From Nitrosomonas sp. Nm166 (GTDB lineage Bacteria > Pseudomonadota > Gammaproteobacteria > Burkholderiales > Nitrosomonadaceae), in NCBI RefSeq assembly GCF_900112825.1, contig NZ_FONE01000008.1, positions 23,059-87,058 on the forward strand: a stretch of DNA of 64,000 bases, read 5' to 3'. Shown piece by piece: positions 9,129-20,028 of the stretch. The notes beneath the pieces were generated by a model. It worked only from the letters and a program-made list of their open reading frames with translations. It ran no database searches and was not told the origin of the DNA. Within the stretch, counting starts at the first letter, position 1. Every line of letters begins with the position of its first letter. The translations under genes and the position numbers were made by a program.

Positions 9129-9310
9129 GTTGGTCAAGCGTATCAGAGTTTTTTTCAATGGGGGGATATGGGCTCTACGTCTGGGGTTCGTACATCGTAA
9201 CATTTATTTGTATTGCCGGTGAAATTTTACTAATTTCAAATCGTCGCCGAACTTTAGAAAAACAATACGGTCTGATTCACGGCGTAAATAGAAAAAGAGA
9301 TAGCAAATGA
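9125..9310 (+). CDS. ccmD: CcmD small membrane subunit
   Basis: A 61-residue protein with one transmembrane helix (about 14-36) and a basic tail (SNRRRTLEK). Size, helix and position between ccmC and ccmE identify it. CcmD is needed for release of holo-CcmE from CcmABC. Four-base overlaps tie it to both neighbours. Confidence 0.9.
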   Translation: MSWSSVSEFFSMGGYGLYVWGSYIVTFICIAGEILLISNRRRTLEKQYGLIHGVNRKRDSK

Positions 9311-9756
9311 AAACACGTCATAAGAGACTTGCAATTATTGCTTCAGCAGTTACTGCATTGGGTGTAGCTTCTATTTTGGTACTGAATGCCTTTCAAAGTA
9401 ATCTAGTTTTTTTCTTTAGTCCATCACAAGTTGCAGCAAAAGAAGTACCAATAGGGAAGAGTTTTCGAATTGGCGGATTGGTTGCAGAAGGAAGTGTTCA
9501 GCGTGAAGATAGTAGTACAACAGTTCGTTTTGCAGTAACGGATACAGCTCAAACTATTCCCGTTGTATATACGGGCATTCTTCCAGATTTGTTTAGAGAA
9601 GGCAAAGGAGTTGTTGCGCAGGGGAAAATGTCAGCCGCTGGTATTTTTGAAGCTGATGAAGTACTTGCCAAACACGATGAAAATTATATGCCGCCTGAAG
9701 CTGCAGAAGCTTTAGAAAAAGCAGCCAAATCACAGAAAGCCTCCTTGGTAGAATAA
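9307..9756 (+). CDS. ccmE: Cytochrome c maturation haem chaperone CcmE
   Basis: A 149-residue membrane-anchored periplasmic chaperone. It has one N-terminal helix (~8-28) and then a beta-barrel domain. The covalent haem-binding histidine is H123 in [12 protein letters not shown], with the conserved Tyr at 127. The C-terminus is flexible and charged. Confidence 0.96.
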   Translation: MKTRHKRLAIIASAVTALGVASILVLNAFQSNLVFFFSPSQVAAKEVPIGKSFRIGGLVAEGSVQREDSSTTVRFAVTDTAQTIPVVYTGILPDLFREGKGVVAQGKMSAAGIFEADEVLAKHDENYMPPEAAEALEKAAKSQKASLVE

Positions 9757-9830
9757 AAGTAGAAGTTTTTATTGGGCACTATTTTAGTACCTGATTTAAC
9801 GAATAATCATTAACTTTACAATATAAAATC

Positions 9831-11894
9831 ATGATTCCAGAAATTGGTAACTTTTCTCTAATTCTTGCTCTTCTTTTGGCTGTAGCACAAGGAACCCTTC
9901 CCCTTATTGGTGCGGCACGCAATATTCCGTCATGGATGGCGTTAGCAAGACCAGTGGTTCAGGGACAATTTGTGTTTGTTCTAATTGCCTTTCTATGCCT
10001 AGGCTATTCTTTTGTTAGTAGCGATTTCTCGGTAATGAACGTTGCAAGAAATTCAAATACTGAATTACCTTTTCATTTTCGATTGGCTGCGACATGGGGT
10101 TCTCATGAAGGGTCTTTATTATTATGGGTATTGATGTTAGCAAGCTGGTCAGTTGCCGTCAGTGTTTTCAGCAAGCAATTGCCTGATGATATAGTGGCTC
10201 GGGTTCTGGGCGTGTTAGGGCTTGTCAGTGTGGGTTTCTTACTATTTATGCTATTTACTTCAAACCCGTTTGACCGTTTGTTACCTGCAGCGATGGAAGG
10301 TAGCGACTTAAATCCACTGCTGCAAGACCCTGGTATGGTGGTGCATCCACCCATGCTTTACATGGGTTATGTGGGTTTTTCGGTTGCCTTTGCTTTTGCC
10401 ATTGCAGCTTTGCTGAGTGGAAAGCTCGATGCAGCCTGGGCACGCTGGTCGCGTCCCTGGACTATCGTTGCGTGGGTTTTTCTGACTATCGGAATCATGC
10501 TGGGTAGCTGGTGGGCATATTATGAGCTGGGTTGGGGCGGCTGGTGGTTTTGGGATCCAGTAGAAAATGCATCATTCATGCCTTGGCTAGTAGGTACAGC
10601 ACTAGTTCACTCATTAGCAGTTACCGAGAAGCGTGGTAGCTTTAAGAGTTGGACGGTATTACTAGCGATATGCACATTTGCACTAAGTCTGCTGGGAACA
10701 TTTTTAGTAAGATCAGGTGTGCTGACCTCGGTACATGCATTTGCAACCGATCCAGCACGTGGTGTATTTATCCTGGCATTTCTGGTCGTAGTGATTAGTT
10801 GTTCTTTATTATTATTTGCATGGCGGGCACCAAAAGTTGGCTTGGGCGGAAAGTTTGATCTGCTATCGCGTGAATCATTGCTACTTGCAAATAATTTATT
10901 ACTGTTGGTTGCCGCGGGTAGTGTTTTGCTGGGAACACTTTATCCACTGATTATTGATGCACTTAATCTTGGAAAACTATCCGTTGGTCCTCCGTATTTT
11001 GAGGCTGTATTTGTGCCAATTATGACTCCGGCAATTTTCTTAATTGGTATTGGCCCCATTTCTCGCTGGAAACAAATGAGTTTACCTGCGCTCGCAGTAC
11101 GTCTGCGCTGGGCTTTTGCTGTAAGCGTGATCTCTGCTCTGCTCACGCCATATTTGATGGGTGAATGGAAACCGTTGGTAAGCTTTGGCTTATTATTAGC
11201 TTTCTGGATTATTGTATGCGCATTTGTTAACTTGAAGCATCGGTTAAGTAACAGTGGACAAGGAAATATATTTACTAAGCTAGCTAAACAATCCAGAAGC
11301 TATTACGGAATGCACTGTGCACATATCGGTGTGGCTGTATTTATTATTGGCGTAACGCTGGTAAATAGTTATGAAACTGAGAAAGATGTTCGTATGGATA
11401 TTGGCAGTAGAGTAACTGTCGGAGGTTATACATTTCAGTTTAATGGAACAAGCGATGTCATTGGTCCTAATTACAAAGCAGTACGAGGTGATATTGATGT
11501 AATTCAGGATGACAAAATTATCCGCACGATGCATCCCGAAAAGCGTACTTACAATGCGTCAGGAATGGCAATGACAGAAGCAGCTATTGATACTGGTTTA
11601 TTCCGAGATCTTTACATAGCTCTGGGTGAACCACTCGCTAATAATGCTTGGGTGGTTCGCGCTTATCATAAGCCATTTGTTGATTGGATCTGGCTGGGGT
11701 GTCTATTAATGGCAATTGGTGGTATTTTATCTGTAACTGATCGTCGTTATCGTTTGAAAATTAGCAAAAAAAGCCGTATTGTGGTTAAAAATACTGAAGA
11801 AGTAGAAAGTCCGAAAGAAGAAATGCCGGCACCCATCCCTTCTTCAGTAAGAGTAAGCAAGGCCGTGTTATCCACGGAGACCAGAAAGGTATGA
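9831..11894 (+). CDS. ccmF: Cytochrome c haem lyase subunit CcmF
   Basis: A 687-residue polytopic protein of the haem lyase (CcmFGHI) that attaches haem to apocytochromes. The WWD motif GWGGWWFWDPVENASFMPWL lies near residues 236-255, and conserved His-containing loops flank it. A large periplasmic loop precedes the last helix. The tail past ~650 is charged and variable. The gene overlaps ccmG by four bases. Confidence 0.96.
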   Translation: MIPEIGNFSLILALLLAVAQGTLPLIGAARNIPSWMALARPVVQGQFVFVLIAFLCLGYSFVSSDFSVMNVARNSNTELPFHFRLAATWGSHEGSLLLWVLMLASWSVAVSVFSKQLPDDIVARVLGVLGLVSVGFLLFMLFTSNPFDRLLPAAMEGSDLNPLLQDPGMVVHPPMLYMGYVGFSVAFAFAIAALLSGKLDAAWARWSRPWTIVAWVFLTIGIMLGSWWAYYELGWGGWWFWDPVENASFMPWLVGTALVHSLAVTEKRGSFKSWTVLLAICTFALSLLGTFLVRSGVLTSVHAFATDPARGVFILAFLVVVISCSLLLFAWRAPKVGLGGKFDLLSRESLLLANNLLLLVAAGSVLLGTLYPLIIDALNLGKLSVGPPYFEAVFVPIMTPAIFLIGIGPISRWKQMSLPALAVRLRWAFAVSVISALLTPYLMGEWKPLVSFGLLLAFWIIVCAFVNLKHRLSNSGQGNIFTKLAKQSRSYYGMHCAHIGVAVFIIGVTLVNSYETEKDVRMDIGSRVTVGGYTFQFNGTSDVIGPNYKAVRGDIDVIQDDKIIRTMHPEKRTYNASGMAMTEAAIDTGLFRDLYIALGEPLANNAWVVRAYHKPFVDWIWLGCLLMAIGGILSVTDRRYRLKISKKSRIVVKNTEEVESPKEEMPAPIPSSVRVSKAVLSTETRKV

Positions 11895-12421
11895 TGCGGT
11901 ATTTAATTCCATTATTTGCTTTTATGGTGCTGGCAGCTTTTTTGCTGGTTGGGCTTACATTAAACCCGCGACAAGTTCCATCTCCGCTTATTGATAAGCC
12001 AGCCCCTGTGTTTCAGCTTAATCAATTGCATGAACCCGATAAGGTTATGGCATCTAATGATAACCTTGGCAAAGTTTGGTTGTTGAATGTATGGGCATCA
12101 TGGTGTGTTGCTTGTCGTGATGAGCATCCCTTATTGGTCCAACTGGCTAAATCAGGAATTGTGCCGATATATGGTTTAAATTATAAAGATGAGCGTACTA
12201 CTGCCATGCAGTGGTTAAAACGATATGGTGATCCTTATACGATCAGTATCGTCGATTCAGATGGAAAGGTTGGCATTGATTATGGTGTTTATGGGGTTCC
12301 AGAAACATATGTTATTGATAAAAAGGGTATTATAAGACATAAACAAATTGGACCCGTTACAGCGGATTCATTACAAAAAACAATCATTCCTCTCATTATC
12401 GAATTACAGAAGCAAGCTTAA
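11891..12421 (+). CDS. ccmG: Thiol:disulfide oxidoreductase CcmG/DsbE
   Basis: A 176-residue membrane-anchored thioredoxin-fold protein that reduces apocytochrome c or CcmH. It has an N-terminal helix (~4-24), the active site WCVAC (C72, C75) and the cis-proline motif GVPETYVID. The start is ATGATG; the second ATG (11894) is equally possible. Confidence 0.95.
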   Translation: MMRYLIPLFAFMVLAAFLLVGLTLNPRQVPSPLIDKPAPVFQLNQLHEPDKVMASNDNLGKVWLLNVWASWCVACRDEHPLLVQLAKSGIVPIYGLNYKDERTTAMQWLKRYGDPYTISIVDSDGKVGIDYGVYGVPETYVIDKKGIIRHKQIGPVTADSLQKTIIPLIIELQKQA

Positions 12422-12435
12422 CTGATTATCTTCAT

Positions 12436-12963
12436 ATGCTTAAAGTTCATGACTTATATAATTTTGTTATATCCCGGCGTTTCAGTCATTTAAAAAAGCT
12501 AATTGTTTTTTTTATCTTATTTCTCACTATTCCTTCAGTAGGATGGTCAAAAGAAGCTGTTCCAGTGGCGGAGGACCCAGAAGTTGAAAAAAGAATGCTT
12601 GCGTTAACAATGGATCTACGCTGCCTAGTTTGTCAAAATGAATCAATTGCTGATTCCCGTGCTGACTTTTCTAATGATATAAGACGCGAAATTCGTGAGC
12701 AAATTAAGGCGAACAAGACTGATCAGGAGATCATTCAGTTTCTAGTTGCTCGATATGGTGATTTTGTTCTTTACAATCCGCCGATGAAACCTACGACGAT
12801 ACTTTTATGGTTTGGCCCTGTTGCTCTGTTTATCATAGGACTTGGGTCACTAATAACTTATATCAGACGCCGGCGCGAACAAATAGAAGAGACACCACTT
12901 TCAGAGGCACAGCTCAGAAAAGTCGAGTCTTTACTGAACGAAGATAAAGGTAAGAACGTATGA
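12436..12963 (+). CDS. ccmH: Cytochrome c maturation protein CcmH (CcmL type)
   Basis: A 175-residue periplasmic thiol protein with a signal anchor (~20-38), the redox motif LRCLVCQNES (C63, C66) and a C-terminal helix (~117-137). It is the short form, with the TPR part encoded separately by the next gene. The start lacks a good ribosome site; no better ATG lies before the conserved domain. Confidence 0.93.
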   Translation: MLKVHDLYNFVISRRFSHLKKLIVFFILFLTIPSVGWSKEAVPVAEDPEVEKRMLALTMDLRCLVCQNESIADSRADFSNDIRREIREQIKANKTDQEIIQFLVARYGDFVLYNPPMKPTTILLWFGPVALFIIGLGSLITYIRRRREQIEETPLSEAQLRKVESLLNEDKGKNV

Positions 12964-14291
12964 CGTCATTCTGGGTTATTTCAGGTGTTTTTATTGTAAC
13001 AGCTTTGTTATTTATTGTTCCTACTCTTCTAAGAAACAGAGATGTACAACGAGAGAATTCAGAACATGATGCTTTAAATATTACTGTTTATCGGGATCAA
13101 TTAGCTGAGCTTGATAACGATTTGCAGAATGATATTCTGACCCAGGAACAATATCACAAAAGTAAACAAGAACTGCAGCAGCGTATGCTGCAAGATATTC
13201 CTGGTGGAGAAAAAGTGATTGCCAATAAGAATAATAAAATTCATAGTATTGCAACTTCTGTTGTTATAACATTAACCCTACCACTTGCAGCGGTTTTCCT
13301 ATATCTCGTAATTGGAGATACGCGAGGATTATTGCCACAAGCACAGCTCGCTAATGCGACGCAAATGAATCGTGGTGATGGTAGTGATTCTCCTGCCGGC
13401 CATGATAACTTTTCATCTGTCCTGGAAAATCTTATTGCACGGTTAAATAAGAATCCTGAAGACATAGAAGGGTGGGTAATGCTAGGTCGCACCTATGCTA
13501 TTATGGAACGCTACACTGATGCTACTAACACCTATGCAAAATTAACAGAGCTGGTTCCTAATAATCCTCAGATACTCAGCGATTATGCTGACGTGCTAGC
13601 AATGAAGAATCAGGGAAGTTTAGCAGGTAAACCTACTGAACTAATTTATCAAGCCTTGAGCATTGATCCACAATATCCAAAAGCCTTAGCCTTGGCTGGA
13701 ACCGCAGAGTTTGAACAAGGAAAATTTGAACAAGCTGCAGCACATTGGGAGAAATTACTGGAAGTAATTCCTGCTGATTCTCAACTAGCAAAGTCAGTTA
13801 AAGATAGTATTGATGAAGCTAAGTCATTCGCTGCAGATGGTAAAGGAATAACGCCTGAGCAGCTAGCCAAGGCTCCAGAATCACAATTACAGCAAAACAA
13901 CAATGCTCAGTCTGAAAAGGGCTCGATAAATACAGCTACGCCAGCACCAGTTTCAGTTTCTGGACGAGTAACTATTAGTGAAGAGTTAGTATCGAAAGCT
14001 TCACCTAATGATGTGTTGTTTATTTACGCGCGTGCCAAAACAGGGCCTAAAATGCCTTTGGCTATTCTACGCTTGAAAGCCAGTGATCTTCCAGCTACCT
14101 TTACACTTACAGATGATATGGCGATGATGCCTAACATGAAAATATCCAGCTTTTCAGAGGTAATTATTGAAGCAAGAATTTCCAAATCTGGGCAAGCTGT
14201 TCCTGCAAGTGGAGATCTTCAGGGTTTTAGTCAACCTGTTCAGATTGGAAATAACGATATTGCTATAGTGATTGATAAGCAGATTCCATAG
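12960..14291 (+). CDS. ccmI: Cytochrome c-type biogenesis protein CcmI
   Basis: A 443-residue apocytochrome chaperone. It has an N-terminal helix (~5-23), a coiled-coil loop (DQLAELDNDL), a second helix (~98-118), TPR repeats (~155-275, motif GWVMLGRTYAIMERYTDA) and a C-terminal beta domain (~325-443). It overlaps ccmH by four bases and closes the ccm cluster. Confidence 0.93.
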   Translation: MTSFWVISGVFIVTALLFIVPTLLRNRDVQRENSEHDALNITVYRDQLAELDNDLQNDILTQEQYHKSKQELQQRMLQDIPGGEKVIANKNNKIHSIATSVVITLTLPLAAVFLYLVIGDTRGLLPQAQLANATQMNRGDGSDSPAGHDNFSSVLENLIARLNKNPEDIEGWVMLGRTYAIMERYTDATNTYAKLTELVPNNPQILSDYADVLAMKNQGSLAGKPTELIYQALSIDPQYPKALALAGTAEFEQGKFEQAAAHWEKLLEVIPADSQLAKSVKDSIDEAKSFAADGKGITPEQLAKAPESQLQQNNNAQSEKGSINTATPAPVSVSGRVTISEELVSKASPNDVLFIYARAKTGPKMPLAILRLKASDLPATFTLTDDMAMMPNMKISSFSEVIIEARISKSGQAVPASGDLQGFSQPVQIGNNDIAIVIDKQIP

Positions 14292-14388
14292 CTAAAACAT
14301 GATGAGAAAAATATAGCTTGGTATGTGAAGTTCATGTTTATGAAATAGTTAAGTAGAAGATTTATTTAAATTTATATTCTCTAAATTA

Positions 14389-14853
14389 ATGGTAGTGCTT
14401 AATCAACCTGTAAACGATTTTATACTGCCTTCGACGAGTGGAAAGGAATTTTCGCTCGCCGCGAATGCCGGAAAAAATCTGGTCATTTATTTTTATCCTA
14501 AAGATGATACACCTGGATGTACGGCAGAAGGTCAGGATTTTCGTAATAGCTGGCATGCTTTTACTGAGAGAAATTGCATAGTAGTGGGTGTCTCTCGCGA
14601 CAGTATTAAGTCACATGAAAGCTTTAAGGAAAAGATGGAATTTCCTTTTGAGCTGCTGAGTGATACTGATGAGACAGTTTGCAAGCTCTTTAATGTCATT
14701 AAAATGAAGAATATGTATGGCAAGCAGGTTCTTGGTATTGAACGCAGCACTTTTGTAATTGATAGCGAAGGTATACTAAGGAAAGAGTGGCGTGGTGTTA
14801 AAGTTCCAGGTCATGTGCAGGAAGTTTTAGATTTTGTTTCTACCTTGCAGTAG
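14389..14853 (+). CDS. bcp: Bcp/PrxQ-type peroxiredoxin
   Basis: A 154-residue thiol peroxidase that reduces hydroperoxides. The peroxidatic Cys is C44 in DDTPGCTAEGQDFR. The residue where Escherichia coli Bcp has its resolving Cys, five positions on, is not Cys here, so this is a 1-Cys-like member or uses another Cys (in ERNC or ETVCKLF). It lies about 100 bases behind ccmI on the same strand and may protect the thiol and haem chemistry, but co-transcription is not certain. Confidence 0.93.
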   Translation: MVVLNQPVNDFILPSTSGKEFSLAANAGKNLVIYFYPKDDTPGCTAEGQDFRNSWHAFTERNCIVVGVSRDSIKSHESFKEKMEFPFELLSDTDETVCKLFNVIKMKNMYGKQVLGIERSTFVIDSEGILRKEWRGVKVPGHVQEVLDFVSTLQ

Positions 14854-15093
14854 AGAATTGCATAAACAAATTACTTGCGCTCTAAAATCGCTACAGTATT
14901 TATCTATATTCCCTAGATATTATTTTCGCCTGATATGCTGTATTCGTGCTGCGTTAGCGCGACATCGTTTTATATATTTCGGTAGAGGTTGTGTAGGTAG
15001 TTGGTAGTGATTTGTACCTCAATGGCAACAAAAATTCGTGATCGAGGTAACTTCCTTTTCAGCCTTTAATTTTATTCGGATCCGTATTATAAG

Positions 15094-15182
15094 TGGTGCC
15101 CGGGGCCGGAGTCGAACCGGCATGGGCGTTTAAGCCCGAGGGATTTTAAGTCCCTTGTGTCTACCTATTTCACCACCCGGGC
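15094..15182 (-). tRNA. tRNA-Leu (anticodon UAA)
   Basis: On the minus strand the gene folds with acceptor GCCCGGG/CCCGGGC and an anticodon stem AGGGA/TCCCT around loop CTTAAAA, giving anticodon TAA. It has the long variable arm of class II tRNAs, a T-arm with GTTCGAC, and an encoded 3' CCA (complement at 15094-15096). Confidence 0.95.
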
Positions 15183-15514
15183 ATGGAATTCCTCTACTTA
15201 CTCAATATTCCGGCAACATTGGAATATTGGCGAGTGCGTATTATAACCTGAAGTAAGGCATTTTAATATGGTTATTACTAATGTGTGTAGGTACCGCTGA
15301 AATAAAATTCTCTTGATAATGATTGGCGCTAGATTATGCCCCTAAAGAACTTCTGAAGTCATTATAAAATATTGAAAGATGGAATTTGCCAACATTAAGG
15401 ATAGTTATACGCAATTTCTGATGAATTGATAAGCCCAAGAAATAAGGCGCATCTCCTGCGATGATTTCTTCGCCAGCGGCTAGAAGGATGATGGATCATT
15501 ACCATGAGCTGTAC
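15183..15514. other. Intergenic region between tRNA-Leu and IS remnant
   Basis: About 330 bases with no supported gene. It probably includes decayed insertion-sequence flank. Confidence 0.4.
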
Positions 15515-15735
15515 TGTCCGGTCAGAGATTGATTGATTGGATGGCAGTGGAAGAACAGTTTGGTGAGCTGTATTCAGAGAAGATTAGTGAGGCATATCGA
15601 TCCGGCTTATGGTGTGCTGCACTACTTGAAGTACATGTTGGGTGAGAATCCATATTGGAAATATTTTTGCGGAAAGAAGATTTCCGGCATCAATTGCCGA
15701 TTAACCAAACGCGAATTGATAATCCAAACTGCTAA
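15515..15735 (+). pseudogene. Broken IS5-family transposase fragment
   Basis: Pieces of an IS5-type transposase N-terminus appear in shifting plus-strand frames: IDWMAVEEQFGELYSEK near 15532-15582, then VLHYLKYM...ENPYWKYFCGKK near 15610-15680, then DFRHQLPINQTRIDNP near 15680-15730. The region normally joining LKYM to ENPYW is deleted, and at least two frame changes occur. No catalytic DDE part or intact terminal repeats are seen. This is a dead, old insertion beside a tRNA gene. Confidence 0.7.
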
Positions 15736-16020
15736 AGGCAGCACTACAGTTTGCTCTTGTCGTAATTCTTCTATTATTTTCTTGAATTAATCAGTAATTC
15801 TTCGCTTGTTCCAGCAGCTCTCTACTACTCGCTATATGTGCCATCACAACACTCCCTTTCATAAGTTGCATCATATTTCACTTATGAAATAGAAATGGAA
15901 TTAGAGGCATGAAAATTGTTGGACTAAAAAAGACTCTGTTTTAAAAAAATTTTGATACGCAATAGGAGTAATTTTATTTAGATTAACTCCATAGTAAGTT
16001 ATTAATTATAGAACCTTTAT

Positions 16021-16989
16021 CTAGTGATTGCGGGTAACAGCAAATTGAGCCAGTTGCAGTAAACATTCTTTGTTTCCTGAGTCAGGTAGAGAAGCTATCG
16101 CCGTAATAGCGGTTGAGATCTCAGCTTCTGCACATTGCTTGGCGTAATCTAAAGCGGTGGTTTGCTGGATTACATTCAGAACCGGCTGGAAACCATCTTT
16201 CCCGCCATCTTCAATTGCTTTGCGGATAATGTTTGCTTGTTCAGTTGTGCCGACTCGCATGGCATAGATGAGCGGTAAAGTAGGTTTTCCTTCAGCCAGA
16301 TCGTCACCTAGATTCTTACCAGTGTCCCGATTATTTCCAGAATAGTCGAGCATATCGTCAATAAGCTGAAATGCAGTTCCTAGATGCATACCATAAATCG
16401 CCATAGCCTCTTCTTCTTCCGGAGTAGCATTGCCGAGGATGGCGCCTAATCGACTGGCAGCTTCAAATAATTTGGCAGTTTTATAACGAATGACCTGGAG
16501 ATAGTTTTCTTCTGTTACATGCGGATCCCGGCAATTTAATAACTGTAGAACCTCCCCTTCAGCAATGGTGTTAGTTGCATCCGCTAATACTTGCATGACA
16601 CGCATATTGTCAACTTCAACCATCATTTGAAAAGCTCTAGAGTAGAGGAAATCTCCTACCAGAACGCTGGCAGCATTACCAAATAATGCGTTAGCTGTCT
16701 CTTTATTACGCCGTAATTCAGATTCATCCACCACATCATCGTGTAATAAGGTTGCGGTATGTATAAACTCAACAACGGCTGCGAGGTTATAATGAAATTT
16801 CCCGGAATAACCAAAAGCACCAGCAGACAGAATAACCAATGCAGGACGTAAGCGTTTTCCTCCACTGTTGATAATATACTCACTAACTTGACGAATCAGT
16901 AAAACATGAGAGTGCAATTTCTCGCGAATGACATCATCGACGATGTCCATATCTTGAGCGATAAAACTTCTAATATATTCGATTGACAC
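16021..16989 (-). CDS. ispB: Octaprenyl (polyprenyl) diphosphate synthase
   Basis: A 322-residue trans-isoprenyl diphosphate synthase that makes the ubiquinone side chain. It has GGKRLRP near residue 43, the first Asp-rich motif DDVVDESELRR (84-94) and the second (IDDMLDYSG). It starts with GTG at 16989, with AAGG 7 bases upstream. It is divergent from rplU, the usual arrangement in Proteobacteria. Confidence 0.93.
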   Translation of the reverse strand: MSIEYIRSFIAQDMDIVDDVIREKLHSHVLLIRQVSEYIINSGGKRLRPALVILSAGAFGYSGKFHYNLAAVVEFIHTATLLHDDVVDESELRRNKETANALFGNAASVLVGDFLYSRAFQMMVEVDNMRVMQVLADATNTIAEGEVLQLLNCRDPHVTEENYLQVIRYKTAKLFEAASRLGAILGNATPEEEEAMAIYGMHLGTAFQLIDDMLDYSGNNRDTGKNLGDDLAEGKPTLPLIYAMRVGTTEQANIIRKAIEDGGKDGFQPVLNVIQQTTALDYAKQCAEAEISTAITAIASLPDSGNKECLLQLAQFAVTRNH

Positions 16990-17104
16990 AATGTTACCTT
17001 ATAGAAAACGCTATGTTAGGAATGACAATACCCAAGTGTCAAGCAATAAAGATGAATAGATTTAAATCATCCAAATTTTCTACCACAATCAGGGTTTATT
17101 TATG

Positions 17105-17110
17105 TATAAT
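17105..17110 (+). promoter_or_regulatory. Likely -10 box of the rplU-rpmA promoter
   Basis: A perfect TATAAT lies 36 bases before the rplU ATG. The matching -35 region is poor. Confidence 0.5.
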
Positions 17111-17145
17111 CCGCGGTTCTGTAAAAGGGAAGCATGGAGTCAAAT

Positions 17146-17457
17146 ATGTATGCGGTCATAAAAACCGGTGGTAAACAATATCGGATTCAAGTGGGTGAGA
17201 AACTGAAGGTAGAGCAGCTTAAAGTCGAAAACGGCAGTGAATTTATCATTGATCAAGTACTGATGGTTGCGGATGGGGATAAAATATCGATGGGAACACC
17301 GCTCGTCAATGGCGCTAAAGTGAGCGCAACCGTGCTGGGTCAAGGCCGCCACGATAAGATTCGTATTTTTAAGATGCGCCGCCGCAAGCACTATCAGAAG
17401 CATCAAGGGCATCGGCAGAATTATACTGAAATACAGATTACTGATATTTCAGCTTAA
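17146..17457 (+). CDS. rplU: 50S ribosomal protein L21
   Basis: A 103-residue ribosomal protein beginning [14 protein letters not shown], with the basic tail motif [16 protein letters not shown]. The ATG at 17146 has GGAG 7 bases upstream; the in-frame ATG at 17134 would bury that site in the coding region. It is followed 10 bases later by rpmA. Confidence 0.97.
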   Translation: MYAVIKTGGKQYRIQVGEKLKVEQLKVENGSEFIIDQVLMVADGDKISMGTPLVNGAKVSATVLGQGRHDKIRIFKMRRRKHYQKHQGHRQNYTEIQITDISA

Positions 17458-17467
17458 GGAGTATTAA

Positions 17468-17725
17468 ATGGCACATAAGAAAGCAGGCGGAAGCTCTCGC
17501 AATGGACGTGATTCAAATTCTAAACGCCTTGGAGTAAAACGATATGGCGGTGAGTTAATTTCAGCCGGATCGATTATTATCAGACAGCGCGGCACACAAG
17601 TGCATCCTGGAGAAAATGTTGGCATAGGTAAGGATCATACCCTGTTTGCCAAAACTTCCGGAAAAGTGAATTTTAGTATCAAGGGTGCGTTAAAACGTAA
17701 AGTGGTCAGTGTAATAGCGGCATAA
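17468..17725 (+). CDS. rpmA: 50S ribosomal protein L27
   Basis: An 85-residue ribosomal protein starting [16 protein letters not shown], the canonical L27 N-terminus that reaches the peptidyl-transferase centre. An AAGGAG site precedes it. A terminator follows at 17771. Confidence 0.97.
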   Translation: MAHKKAGGSSRNGRDSNSKRLGVKRYGGELISAGSIIIRQRGTQVHPGENVGIGKDHTLFAKTSGKVNFSIKGALKRKVVSVIAA

Positions 17726-17770
17726 ATAAAAAGAAAAAGTATTGAGAAGTAAGAGTATTGAATTGTATTC

Positions 17771-18861
<1,091 letters not shown>

Positions 18862-18880
18862 ACTCCGCAGTAGCGAATCC

Positions 18881-19990
18881 ATGTTAAAGCAAGCACGACG
18901 CATCGTTATTAAAGTAGGCAGCAGCCTGGTGACTAATCAAGGTAAGGGCCTTGATCACGCGGCGCTGGCCTGTTGGGCAGCGCAAATTGCAAACCTCAAA
19001 CAAATGGGCAAAGAAATTATCCTGGTTTCCTCAGGCGCAATTGCGGAGGGAATGCAGCGTCTAAACTGGGACAGTCGGCCCACCGCATTGTATGAATTGC
19101 AAGCTGCGGCTGCGGTTGGGCAAATGGGTCTGGCGCAAGCCTATGCATCAAGTTTTTGTCAGTATGACGTGAAAACCGCGCAAGTGCTTCTGACTCATGA
19201 AGATTTGTCCAATCGAAAGCGCTACCTCAACGCACGTTCAACTCTGACAACTTTGCTGAAACTCAATATCATTCCGATCATCAATGAGAATGATACGGTT
19301 GCAACTGATGAGATCCGTTTTGGTGATAACGACACGCTGGCGGCACTTGTTACTAACTTGATCGAAGCGGATGTGTTGGTAATTTTAACCGACCAGCCCG
19401 GCTTATTTACCAGCGATCCACGCAAAAATCAGGATGCCAAACTACTCAGTGAAGTCAACGCAGGTGATCCGGCGCTTGAGAAAATGGCCGGTGGCGTTGG
19501 TAGCAGCATCAGCCGCGGAGGAATGCAAACTAAAGTAATTGCAGCAAAACGTGCAGCACGCAGTGGCGCAGACACCATCGTTGTTTCCGGCCATGAAGAC
19601 AATGTGCTGATCCGTCTGAGTCAGGATGAAACTATCGGCACCCGTTTTTTGGCCAGAATACCGGTATTGGCAGCACGCAAGCAATGGCTGGCTGATTATC
19701 TGCAAGTACGTGGATATGTCACGCTCGATGAAGGTGCTGTGAAAGCGCTTACTTTAGATGGGAAAAGCCTGTTACCGATTGGTGTCATGAATGTGGACGG
19801 CGAATTCGAACGCGGAGAAGCCGTATCTTGTCTGAATCAAGAAGGCAGGGAAATCGCACGTGGCCTGATTAATTACAGCGCGGTTGAAACACAAAAAATT
19901 CTTAAACGAGCCAGCAGTGAAATCGAAGCAATACTGGGATATGTGGATGAACCGGAGTTGATTCATCGAAATAATTTGGTCTTGCTTTAG
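18881..19990 (+). CDS. proB: Glutamate 5-kinase
   Basis: A 369-residue enzyme of the first step of proline synthesis. It has an amino-acid kinase domain (~5-255: [35 protein letters not shown]) and a C-terminal PUA domain (~275-360). It follows obgE by 19 bases, a common arrangement in betaproteobacteria. proA is not adjacent. Confidence 0.95.
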   Translation: MLKQARRIVIKVGSSLVTNQGKGLDHAALACWAAQIANLKQMGKEIILVSSGAIAEGMQRLNWDSRPTALYELQAAAAVGQMGLAQAYASSFCQYDVKTAQVLLTHEDLSNRKRYLNARSTLTTLLKLNIIPIINENDTVATDEIRFGDNDTLAALVTNLIEADVLVILTDQPGLFTSDPRKNQDAKLLSEVNAGDPALEKMAGGVGSSISRGGMQTKVIAAKRAARSGADTIVVSGHEDNVLIRLSQDETIGTRFLARIPVLAARKQWLADYLQVRGYVTLDEGAVKALTLDGKSLLPIGVMNVDGEFERGEAVSCLNQEGREIARGLINYSAVETQKILKRASSEIEAILGYVDEPELIHRNNLVLL

Positions 19991-20028
19991 TGCGGGGCGT
20001 TCCATGAGTCTCATGCTTTGTCTGCAAG

